Virus record (IMG/VR): IMGVR_UViG_3300032156_002402
Location: 1-22,042 of that record
Reading direction: 5' to 3' (one strand)
Source of the DNA: a virus
Length of the DNA: 22,042 nt
Part shown: positions 1-7,622 of the stretch, piece after piece
Layout of the letters: each line of letters begins with the position of its first letter
Position numbering within the stretch: the first letter of the stretch is position 1
Translations under genes and position numbers: made by a program
Notes under the pieces: model-generated
What the model was told of the DNA's origin: nothing
Seen by the model: the letters and a program-made list of their open reading frames with translations, nothing else
Databases searched by the model: none

Positions 1-846
1 ATGTCTGATCTTCAACGATTGAATCAAATGTCAAGTGGGTTGAATTCTAAACCAATACCTCCCACAGATTGGGTTGCTAATCCAAAGCCGACAACTAAAA
101 ATAATATATTAGCTAAGAATCAAAAGATTGCAACTTTGACTGATACTCAAAGGGACGAAGTGAAAAGATACATCATAACGATGCTGGGAGCTCCTGTAGT
201 CAAGGTTGAATTGAATGATGAGCAGCTTGAGAATGTTATCAAGATGGCTACAGACACTTTCATAAGATACTTGGGTCGCGAAAGATATTCTTATACTGTT
301 GCTCAAGCATACCAGACTGAGTACGAATGGCCTGATGATGCGCTCGTTATCTATCAAGTTTACTTCAGGCCTGCTACACTATCAGCACTCGGTAACATAT
401 CGCAAAACCTTTTCTCAGACTTTTATCTTCTTGCTACAGATCTAGCTGTTGACATCTATGAAAGCCCAACAACCTATTGGTGCTACCTCGCATCTAGGGA
501 GATGCTCGAAAAGACTTATGGCGTATGGGGTAGCTGGGAGAACATAGACTACAGAAGGTTTAGAATATACCCTTCGCCTATGAAAAACCAGATTATAGGT
601 GTACATTATAAAGCTAATGACTTCGATCTATCAGAAGATAAGTACAATTTGTTCAGAAAGCTTTGTTTGGCGTATGCAAAAACAATACTTGGAAGGATAC
701 GTAGCAAATATGCTTCGATCCCAGGTAGCAACAACAACCTGCTTACATTAGATGGAGCAGCACTGTTATCCGAAGGATCAATTGAAGAGAAAGAAGTTAT
801 CAAAGACATAATACTTCAAACTCCATTACGATTCGAGGTGTTCTAA
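1..846 (+). CDS. Neck/head-completion protein, gp13-like (tentative)
   Basis: This 281-aa protein is open from the first base of the window, so an upstream start cannot be excluded, although MSDLQRL is a plausible beginning. Residues about 50-95 hold a segment (RDEVKRYIITMLGAPVVKVE, then a helical stretch with DEQLENVIKMATDTFIRYLG) of the type seen at the N-terminus of neck proteins of T4-like phages, which close the head after packaging and form the platform for the tail. No signal peptide or membrane segment is visible. Its TAA stop shares a base with the ATG of the next gene (TAATG), which suggests translational coupling with a gp14-like partner. Position ahead of other connector and tail genes supports the call. 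The assignment rests on family resemblance by eye and gene order. Confidence 0.5.
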   Translation: MSDLQRLNQMSSGLNSKPIPPTDWVANPKPTTKNNILAKNQKIATLTDTQRDEVKRYIITMLGAPVVKVELNDEQLENVIKMATDTFIRYLGRERYSYTVAQAYQTEYEWPDDALVIYQVYFRPATLSALGNISQNLFSDFYLLATDLAVDIYESPTTYWCYLASREMLEKTYGVWGSWENIDYRRFRIYPSPMKNQIIGVHYKANDFDLSEDKYNLFRKLCLAYAKTILGRIRSKYASIPGSNNNLLTLDGAALLSEGSIEEKEVIKDIILQTPLRFEVF

Positions 847-1439
847 TGGCAGAATTTCAACCGAACCCAGATCAATGCTTAAGCAATCAGCCAAAAGCAG
901 ATAATCCATTTAGATTAGCTGAAGATCAAGAAGCGATTGCTCTTGCTAAACAGTTACAGCAAGAGCTGAACGAGATTTCTAGTCTTCCTGTAACGGTTTA
1001 TTTGCTATTAGATACTACTATAGATAATTTATATGGTGAAGCTAAGAATCCCAGATATGGTAGTCCTATTTATGGAGTAGTGGGACATTACAGTCCTATG
1101 AGTCTAAAGTTTGAGTTGAACAAATGGGGATTGGACACAGATACGGATCTTGTAATATACTTTACGAAAGATGAAGTTATAAATAAATGCGGCAGAATAT
1201 TGCAGCAGGGTGATCTTATATATGATACAAAGCTTCAAAGATTATTTGAAGTCACAGAACAGAATGATGACACTAACTTCAATTTTGAATTCATTAATCA
1301 ATATGTATTTTGTAAACGTAGACTTGGCGATGTGCCTCTGTTGGGCGGAGATCAATATGAACAACCTAAAGAGGGCCAAGACATTGCAACAACAGAAGAA
1401 TTAGACGATAGAAGAAAAGACAATTTCTTCTCTTATTAA
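846..1439 (+). CDS. Neck protein, gp14-like (tentative)
   Basis: This 197-aa protein starts at the ATG overlapping the previous stop by one base. The central part (residues about 50-125: LLLDTTIDNLYGEAKNPRYG, then FELNKWGLDTDTDLVIYFTKDEV and a segment around GDLIYDTKLQRLFEV) recalls T4 gp14-type neck proteins, which sit with gp13 at the head-tail junction. The N-terminal 45 residues and the charged C-terminus (EELDDRRKDNF) look flexible. It is shorter than T4 gp14 (about 256 aa). The gp13-gp14 order is the usual one in T4-like phages, which is the main support. It could instead be a head-tail adaptor of another family. Confidence 0.45.
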   Translation: MAEFQPNPDQCLSNQPKADNPFRLAEDQEAIALAKQLQQELNEISSLPVTVYLLLDTTIDNLYGEAKNPRYGSPIYGVVGHYSPMSLKFELNKWGLDTDTDLVIYFTKDEVINKCGRILQQGDLIYDTKLQRLFEVTEQNDDTNFNFEFINQYVFCKRRLGDVPLLGGDQYEQPKEGQDIATTEELDDRRKDNFFSY

Positions 1440-1449
1440 GAGGACACTT

Positions 1450-1683
1450 ATGGACATAAACGTAAAGATAGATAAATTGTTTGAAGATGAACGAGTTGAA
1501 GACAGCAACTTGCCTGTTTATTCTGCTGTATTAGCAATAGACGGCAACGCCATAGTGTCTGTAAGTGCTGGCTCTCCTGAAGAGGCTAAGGATAAGATCG
1601 AGCGGCTAAAACAATCTTTGAGATGGCATGTAGTACGAGGAAAGCAAATACTTAATAGTCCTGTAAGGTCTACTGAAAGGTAA
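1450..1683 (+). CDS. Small hypothetical protein in connector gene cluster
   Basis: This 77-aa protein is not recognised. AGAGGA, a fair Shine-Dalgarno sequence, lies just upstream of the ATG. The sequence is mixed alpha/beta by eye: VYSAVLAIDGNAIVSVSAGS followed by a charged helix (EEAKDKIERLKQSLRWHVVRG). There is no membrane segment and no cysteine pattern. It lies 10 bases after the gp14-like gene and 2 bases before the next, so it is probably co-transcribed with head-tail connector genes. A minor connector or assembly role is a guess from position only. Confidence 0.65.
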   Translation: MDINVKIDKLFEDERVEDSNLPVYSAVLAIDGNAIVSVSAGSPEEAKDKIERLKQSLRWHVVRGKQILNSPVRSTER

Positions 1684-1685
1684 AC

Positions 1686-1994
1686 ATGAAAGATCTAAAG
1701 ATGACTGATACTGATTCTCTCTCTAAAATAAAATCAGAATTAGTTGGATTTCAGAAAGAGATGTTTAAAGAGTTCAAGATAATTGGCGAACAAATTGTCA
1801 ATGATGAGTTTGAATATATAAAGAATACTCTGCAAGACAAGCACGGAAAGAAGTATTCTGTAATAATGAACAAGACAGATGATGGCTGGATAATATTTCC
1901 AGATAATGCAGATCAAGCAATACTGCAGGAGTTTGGACTTAATTTTCCAATATGGAGACAGCTTTATAGCTCGTATAAGAAGAATGAAAAATAA
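1686..1994 (+). CDS. Small hypothetical protein, possible connector component
   Basis: This 102-aa protein is not recognised. Its first half is a long amphipathic, lysine- and glutamate-rich helix (residues about 10-50). The second half has a short beta-rich segment (KYSVIMNKTDDGWIIFPDNAD) and ends YSSYKKNEK. The ATG at 1686 follows GAAAGG; an in-frame ATG at 1704 is an alternative start. Its 3' end overlaps the next gene by about 11 bases, a spacing typical of coupled phage structural genes. Confidence 0.6.
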   Translation: MKDLKMTDTDSLSKIKSELVGFQKEMFKEFKIIGEQIVNDEFEYIKNTLQDKHGKKYSVIMNKTDDGWIIFPDNADQAILQEFGLNFPIWRQLYSSYKKNEK

Positions 1995-4200
1995 TCTACT
2001 CAGTAAAGCTTTGGGAATAATGGAAGGAGCATTTGGCTCTTTCAGTTATGGGTTGCCGTCAGATAAGAAGCAGATGATTATCGACTTCTATTTGCTTGCC
2101 AACATGCGACCTGATGCTGATAACGAAGACATCAATCTATCAATTAAAGAATCTAAAGATGCTCTATACACAGCTCTTCAAAAGGAATTGATGGATGCTG
2201 TATTCTTTTCTGTTGCATGTGAATTCAGGCATGTATGGGATAATACGTACAACACAAAGCAAGAGATAGCCGAATGGTTTGAAAAGAAAGGATACGGAGA
2301 TTTCTTGAGGAAGTATCTCGGATCTTTCGGAGCTTGGAAAACATACGGTCTAAAACCAGATACAACAGGAGTAAATGTTCCTCATTTTGAGAGAGAAAAA
2401 GGAAGTGATTCGTCTAGAGCTAGACATATGTCATATAGGTCTGCAAAAGTAGCTGCTGGCGGGAATGATGCAAGATTTATGCAGATAGCTAAAGATGCTA
2501 TGAATGAATTGAAATGGCAATCTTATTTCGGTGGCAAGAATTGGGGAAACATATGCAATGGATGGCTAAGACTTAATACAGCTAGAACACATCAAGAGCT
2601 TGAACTATGGATTGATCACGTATATGATTTACAACACAATACAGGAACTGTGTTCAACAAGATCAAAGAATACATGAGAGGTGAAGAAAAATACGACTGG
2701 ATAAAGAAAGTTCTTGATTGGAAAGCTAACATTGTTGATCCTGCAGCATTGATGGATGAGGCTAGCCCTGAAATTAAGAGGCTTTACAATGCTTATAACG
2801 CTTCATATCAAACAGCAAAATATACTGGATCTGGCGGATCAGCGCCAGCTTATGATGAAGGTCCGGGGTCTGGAACTACAGTTTATAAAGGATTTGAAAA
2901 AAGAGGCGCTATGTCTGGAGAAGAGTATGATGAATTTAAGAATACTCTGAAGAAGGGCAAGGGCAAGTATTGGAAGCTTTCAATATATGATTTGATGAAG
3001 AAGAATGACTACAAAGAGATCAAGTGGGAGAAGCCTGAAGAGATAAAAGTAGGGCAAGTAGTTAAGGTAGGTGCAGGCCCTGATCAAATATCTGTAGTAA
3101 GACACGTAGGTAAGCTTCCAAGTGGTATGGGGCAATCTAGCAATATATGGATAGATAAGAAGCTATATGACAAGAAAGGGAACAAGATTTCTGTAGAATA
3201 TCCATCGCTTGCTGCAATGTCTCTTGTTCACAAAGAAGACATCACGGGAGTTGCTACATATATTGAAGATATTGACTCTCCTAAGAAGAAGCCTGAAGAG
3301 AAAAGCACGTCAGATACAGGCCAGTTTAGTGAGGGAGACGAGATAGAAGTTGTAAGCGGAAACTATGGTTTGACCAAGCCTGGATCTCTGGGTGTTATAC
3401 AAAAAATATATTCAGACAATGGGAAAGCAGATATAATGTTCAGCAAATTAACTGGTGCGTCGTCTAGCACTAAAGTTCCTGCTAGCTACAATATATCTCT
3501 ATCGCATGTGCAGAAGAAATCTGATTCAAAGACACCTGAGCTAGATAAGATAGTTTTGAAAAAGAAAACCGAACAATATAACGTAGGTGATGTAGTTTTC
3601 AATATAAATAAAAAGGCATACATCAAGAATCCCAAATCAAATTATGCTAATTATAAAAAGATGGCTAAGATATTGAAAGCTACAAACTATCAGACAGGAA
3701 AAGCCGAAGACAAAGGAATTAAATACGGAGACGAGGTTACTGTATTAGCAAGTTCTCCTGCAGAGAAAAATCCAGCTTATAAAGTATATCTTGTTCAGGA
3801 TACAAAAGGAAACCAGCATCTTTTTGGAGCTAGCGGGATAAAGTGGAAGATGTTCGGGTATGATGAGAATTATGATAAGTCAATCAGTTTAGGTGTACCT
3901 AAACTGTCATACATATTAGAAAGGGCATCTGCAATTATGGAAACGCCCTGGGTGCAAGTATCTGACAATAAAGTTATTGATCTAGAATTTGAAAAGCTTA
4001 GGTCTTTACAGGGAATAATGGGCAAAATAAAAGAAGAACTAGAGAAACTTACTGATGATGAACAAAAAGATTTTATAGATAAGCTATTCTCTGATTATTG
4101 GACTATGATGAATCATTACGGTATTCACAAAGATGAAGTACAAGCCTTGGTGGCTAAACCACACCCAGCTGAGGAATATTATAACTATGAGCAAGATTGA
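1984..4200 (+). CDS. Large hypothetical virion-associated protein with SH3-like segments
   Basis: The frame is open from 1906, but the ATG at 1984 (product MKNNLLSKALGIMEG, 738 aa) avoids a long overlap with the preceding gene; 2020 is another option. Residues about 1-300 are helical and Trp/Tyr-rich, including GGKNWGNICNGWLRLNTA and a segment LWIDHVYDLQHNTGTVFNKI. A low-complexity linker with Gly, Ser and Pro follows near residue 310. The remainder holds several short beta-rich modules built around KVGQVVKV, EGDEIEVVSGNYGL and YNVGDVVF, which look like KOW/SH3-type barrels. A helical tail ends in an acidic C-terminus. I do not recognise the family. Position between connector and tail-completion genes suggests a structural or internal virion protein. 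Its end overlaps the next start by 14 bases. Confidence 0.65.
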   Translation: MKNNLLSKALGIMEGAFGSFSYGLPSDKKQMIIDFYLLANMRPDADNEDINLSIKESKDALYTALQKELMDAVFFSVACEFRHVWDNTYNTKQEIAEWFEKKGYGDFLRKYLGSFGAWKTYGLKPDTTGVNVPHFEREKGSDSSRARHMSYRSAKVAAGGNDARFMQIAKDAMNELKWQSYFGGKNWGNICNGWLRLNTARTHQELELWIDHVYDLQHNTGTVFNKIKEYMRGEEKYDWIKKVLDWKANIVDPAALMDEASPEIKRLYNAYNASYQTAKYTGSGGSAPAYDEGPGSGTTVYKGFEKRGAMSGEEYDEFKNTLKKGKGKYWKLSIYDLMKKNDYKEIKWEKPEEIKVGQVVKVGAGPDQISVVRHVGKLPSGMGQSSNIWIDKKLYDKKGNKISVEYPSLAAMSLVHKEDITGVATYIEDIDSPKKKPEEKSTSDTGQFSEGDEIEVVSGNYGLTKPGSLGVIQKIYSDNGKADIMFSKLTGASSSTKVPASYNISLSHVQKKSDSKTPELDKIVLKKKTEQYNVGDVVFNINKKAYIKNPKSNYANYKKMAKILKATNYQTGKAEDKGIKYGDEVTVLASSPAEKNPAYKVYLVQDTKGNQHLFGASGIKWKMFGYDENYDKSISLGVPKLSYILERASAIMETPWVQVSDNKVIDLEFEKLRSLQGIMGKIKEELEKLTDDEQKDFIDKLFSDYWTMMNHYGIHKDEVQALVAKPHPAEEYYNYEQD

Positions 4201-4966
4201 TTATAAGAAATATCTTGTAGACTATCAAGGAGACGGATATGGCGGTACTAAAAAGTATCGTGTATATGACGAGTCTTTTAGAGGGTATTCTGAAGCAATA
4301 AAACTTTGGTTGCAAGATATAACAGTTCCTCGTAATGATAAGGAAGTCCAGGTTGAGATTATTTATGGCTATCCTGAGCTAGCAACTGCACTCAGAGCAA
4401 CTCCTTCTCAGCAAGTAAAGCCAGAAGTCAACAGAGAATTGGGTGAAAGACTTATTGATCTTAGGGAAGATAGGACTAGAATTCCTATAATATCTTTCTA
4501 TATAACTAATTACACTTACGATCAGGCAAGAGAGCTTCCGGGCGAGATATTCTATAAGGGACAATATACAGACGACTCAAAGAAGAATGTGTATATGCTT
4601 AACAAAGAAGTTCCTTTTATACTTCAATATACAATGACTGCCTGGACGAAATACAAATCAGATATGGCTTATATTAGACAGCAGCTTCTGTCTAGGTTCA
4701 ATCCGAACGTAGTTTTTCTTGTTGATAATCAAGAAATTCCGTGTAGGCTTGATAGCATTGTAGACACAAGCACAATGGAATCTAAAGATGGGAATTATCA
4801 GTTAATACGTAATGATATGATAATGTCTCTTGATGCTTGGATGAAAAGAGATCCGGTTTCAGTAAGAACAGTTCATCGCGAGAGAACTGTGTTCTATGAA
4901 AAATCATTATTGGGAGACAATCCTACTGAAATATTGAATCAGATGGATAAGAAGTCTTCGCAATAA
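4187..4966 (+). CDS. Tail completion/sheath terminator protein, gp15-like (tentative)
   Basis: This 259-aa product starts MSKIDYKKYLVDYQG; the ATG at 4187 lies inside the end of the previous gene and follows GAGGA at some distance. An upstream in-frame ATG at 4133 would overlap far more. The length is close to T4 gp15 (about 272 aa), which caps the tail and stabilises the last sheath ring. Residues about 95-190 (RIPIISFYITNYTYDQAREL, then FILQYTMTAWTKYKSDMAYIRQQLLSRFNP) match the look of that family: a strand-rich core, then a helix with W-T-K-Y followed by F-N-P. Gene order between neck genes and the tail sheath agrees. The call is by eye. Confidence 0.5.
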   Translation: MSKIDYKKYLVDYQGDGYGGTKKYRVYDESFRGYSEAIKLWLQDITVPRNDKEVQVEIIYGYPELATALRATPSQQVKPEVNRELGERLIDLREDRTRIPIISFYITNYTYDQARELPGEIFYKGQYTDDSKKNVYMLNKEVPFILQYTMTAWTKYKSDMAYIRQQLLSRFNPNVVFLVDNQEIPCRLDSIVDTSTMESKDGNYQLIRNDMIMSLDAWMKRDPVSVRTVHRERTVFYEKSLLGDNPTEILNQMDKKSSQ

Positions 4967-4991
4967 CTAAATAATAAAGGAGATAATAAAA

Positions 4992-5192
4992 ATGGCTAAA
5001 GTAAAGATCGTAAATAACAGTTTGCAGGTTATCAATCTGTTGGTGAAGGAAGGCGTGACTAACAAGAACGTGCAGTTGCTTCCTAAAGCAAGTTTTATAG
5101 TTGACAAAGACCTTCTAACTGATCAGGTTAAAAGACTTAGAGATTTGAATGTAATTTCTGTTTTGCCTTATACAGAAATGATAGAAATATAA
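4992..5192 (+). CDS. Small 66-aa hypothetical protein
   Basis: This 66-aa protein has a strong ribosome site (AAAGGAG) nine bases before the ATG. It is beta-strand rich with a lysine-rich N-terminus (MAKVKIVNNSLQVINLLVKEG) and ends IEI. The motif VQLLPKASFIVDKDLLTDQVKRL resembles small phage proteins that occur next to tail fibre and sheath genes, but I cannot name it. The 25-base gap before it carries the motif ACTAAATA, which also precedes two other structural genes here. Confidence 0.6.
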   Translation: MAKVKIVNNSLQVINLLVKEGVTNKNVQLLPKASFIVDKDLLTDQVKRLRDLNVISVLPYTEMIEI

Positions 5193-5210
5193 TATAAGAG
5201 GGAAAGGAAA

Positions 5211-7511
5211 ATGGCTGAATTTCAAGGAGCTGGGAGAGAAGTTCTAATAGCAGTGGCTCAGAATGAAGTTGATGATGCTGCAATGAGAGCATTTATAGCT
5301 GGATTCAGCGGATTCAGTTTCCTTAGCGGTTATTCTGGATATAGCGGATCATCAGGCTATTCTGGAGATAGCGGAATTTCGGGTTATAGCGGCTACTCAA
5401 GTTTTTCTGGCTATTCAGGCTACTCAAGTTTCTCTGGGTATTCGGGTTATTCAAGTTTGTCTGGCTACTCAGGTATCTCTGGCTACTCAGGAGATAGTGG
5501 CATAAGCGGCTATTCAGGCTATTCGGGTTATAGCGGCGATTCTGGTATTTCAGGCTACAGTGGAGATTCAGGAATATCTGGTTATTCTGGAGATTCGGGA
5601 ATCAGTGGCTATTCGGGAGATTCAGGAATTAGCGGCTATTCAGGTTTCTCTGGCTACAGTGGAGATTCAGGAATTTCAGGATATAGCGGATATTCAAGTT
5701 TCTCTGGCTACTCTGGAGATTCAGGTATCTCTGGCTATTCAGGATTCAGCGGTTATTCTAGTTCTGGTTATAGCGGCTACTCTGGCTACTCTGGAGATAG
5801 CGGTATTTCTGGCTATTCAGGATTTTCGGGCTACAGCGGAGATTCAGGAATTAGTGGCTATTCTGGCTACAGCGGAATTAGTGGTTATTCGGGATATAGT
5901 AGCTTTAGCGGCTACTCAGGTTTTTCTGGCTACTCTGGCTACTCAAGTTTCTCTGGCTATAGCGGAATCAGCGGTTTTTCATCAGATTCAGGTTGGAGCG
6001 GTATTTCTGGTTACTCTGGAATCAGCGGCTACTCTGGAATTTCTGGAATAAGCGGCTATAGTGGACTAGTTGGATACACCGGAACATCAGGTTATAGTGG
6101 TATTGGTACATCTGGATATAGTGGTTACTCTGGCATATCTGGTTTTTCTGGCACAAGCGGAATAAGCGGAGCAAGCGGAAAGAGCGGATACAGCGGCGCA
6201 TCTGGCTACTCTGGATATAGCGGATATATAGGAGTTACAGGATCTCAGGGATTTAGCGGATGGTCTGGCAAAAGTGGCTACTCAGGATTGTCTGGGACTT
6301 CGGGATACTCTGGCATCAGTGGATATAGCGGAGTAGGATTGACTGGTTTTTCTGGTGCAAGCGGAAGAAGCGGATATTCAGGATGGTCAGGCCCAGTTGG
6401 TGGATTAGGAGTATCTGGATATTCAGGAAGAAGCGGCTATTCTGGCATATCAGGATTTGTAGGACAATCTGGTTATTCTGGAGATTCAGGAATTAGTGGT
6501 TACTCTGGAGATTCTGGTCCTAGAGGCATCAGTGGATATTCAGGAGAGATAGGAGCATCAGGCTATAGTGGAATCGGATTATCTGGCTATTCGGGCATAT
6601 CAGGATATAGCGGAATCGGATTATCAGGCTATTCTGGAAGTTCTGGTTATATTGGTACAAGCGGATATTCTGGAGATAGCGGACTTAGTGGATATAGCGG
6701 ACAAAATCCAGGAGCATCTGGCTATAGCGGTATTTCTGGCTACTCAGGTTACAGCGGAATTAGCGGATATTCAGGAACTTCTGGCTACTCAGGTTACAGC
6801 GGCTATTCAGGAATTGGAACTTCTGGTTATTCAGGAGTAAGTGGATATAGAGGAGTTCAGGGCTTCTCTGGAGAGAGCGGATATAGTGGAGTTTCTGGTT
6901 ATAGCGGATTAAGCGGATATTCAGGAGTAGGAGTTTCTGGCTACAGTGGATATTCTGGTGATATAGGCGCTTCTGGCTATTCTGGCATAAGTGGATATAG
7001 CGGACTTAGAGGACTCAGCGGATATAGCGGACTTCCGATAAGCTGGATGAGTCAGTGGATAACATCAACTTCTTATGTTATTAATGATGTTGTTGCTAAT
7101 TTGTTTAACACATATATTTGTATTTTTGCACATATATCAAGCGCAATCACAGAACCTGGAGTTGGCGGTAGTTGGGCAATTTATTGGGAGCTTATGGTTC
7201 CTAGAGGAACGCCTGGCTCTTCAGGTTATTCGGGACAATCGGGATACAGCGGTGCTAATCCGGGAGCTTCAGGTTATAGCGGATACTCAGGCGCAAATCC
7301 GGGAGCATCTGGCTATAGCGGATATTCAGGAGCAAATCCGGGAGCTTCAGGCTACAGCGGAATGTCTGGCTATTCAGGAGCAAATCCGGGAGCATCTGGC
7401 TACAGCGGATTCTCTGGTTATTCAGCAGGAGGCACGGGCTTCGGAGGATCTTTCCAGGGCACAACCGGCTGGCTTTATTTTGTTAATGGATTTATTGTAG
7501 GAATGAGTTAA
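5211..7511 (+). CDS. Collagen-like fibre protein with G-x-S triplets
   Basis: This 766-aa protein has a 30-residue N-terminal segment (MAEFQGAGREVLIAVAQNEV...) that may anchor it to the virion. About 570 residues of collagen-type triplets follow, in which position three is nearly always serine (GYS, GDS, GIS, GFS) and proline is almost absent. In residues about 45-270 some glycines are replaced by serine (SGYSSFSGYS), which would interrupt a perfect triple helix. A non-repetitive module at about 607-668, rich in Trp and Tyr (WMSQWITSTSYVINDVV ... WAIYWELMVP), looks like a small carbohydrate-binding-type fold. Four copies of a GANPGASGYSG unit follow, and the chain ends in GWLYFVNGFIVGMS, like the closing strand motif of phage fibre proteins. 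A trimeric surface fibre is the likely role. The ribosome site is AAAGGAAA. Confidence 0.8.
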   Translation: MAEFQGAGREVLIAVAQNEVDDAAMRAFIAGFSGFSFLSGYSGYSGSSGYSGDSGISGYSGYSSFSGYSGYSSFSGYSGYSSLSGYSGISGYSGDSGISGYSGYSGYSGDSGISGYSGDSGISGYSGDSGISGYSGDSGISGYSGFSGYSGDSGISGYSGYSSFSGYSGDSGISGYSGFSGYSSSGYSGYSGYSGDSGISGYSGFSGYSGDSGISGYSGYSGISGYSGYSSFSGYSGFSGYSGYSSFSGYSGISGFSSDSGWSGISGYSGISGYSGISGISGYSGLVGYTGTSGYSGIGTSGYSGYSGISGFSGTSGISGASGKSGYSGASGYSGYSGYIGVTGSQGFSGWSGKSGYSGLSGTSGYSGISGYSGVGLTGFSGASGRSGYSGWSGPVGGLGVSGYSGRSGYSGISGFVGQSGYSGDSGISGYSGDSGPRGISGYSGEIGASGYSGIGLSGYSGISGYSGIGLSGYSGSSGYIGTSGYSGDSGLSGYSGQNPGASGYSGISGYSGYSGISGYSGTSGYSGYSGYSGIGTSGYSGVSGYRGVQGFSGESGYSGVSGYSGLSGYSGVGVSGYSGYSGDIGASGYSGISGYSGLRGLSGYSGLPISWMSQWITSTSYVINDVVANLFNTYICIFAHISSAITEPGVGGSWAIYWELMVPRGTPGSSGYSGQSGYSGANPGASGYSGYSGANPGASGYSGYSGANPGASGYSGMSGYSGANPGASGYSGFSGYSAGGTGFGGSFQGTTGWLYFVNGFIVGMS

Positions 7512-7622
7512 TATAGCTTCACTTACAACGCATAGGTAATTCCTCAGATAGCTGCAATTAAAATAATTGGCTATGAAAATTGTGATAAAAATGAACGAAT
7601 AAATATAACGGAGGAATTTATA
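7512..7622 (+). promoter_or_regulatory. Structured leader of the tail sheath gene with anti-Shine-Dalgarno
   Basis: The 111-base gap holds a hairpin at 7548-7574 (ATAGC+CAATTA paired with TAATTG+GCTAT, TG bulge, AAA loop). Outside it, AATTCCTC at 7538-7545 is perfectly complementary to GAGGAATT at 7611-7618, which contains the sheath ribosome binding site. Folding would close a long stem and hide the start site. No T tract follows, so this does not look like a terminator. Translational control is inferred. Confidence 0.5.

Noticed and set aside
5560-7500. Several open frames in other frames and on the minus strand within the fibre gene
   Set aside because: They arise from the repetitive G-x-S codons; they have no ribosome sites and low-complexity products.
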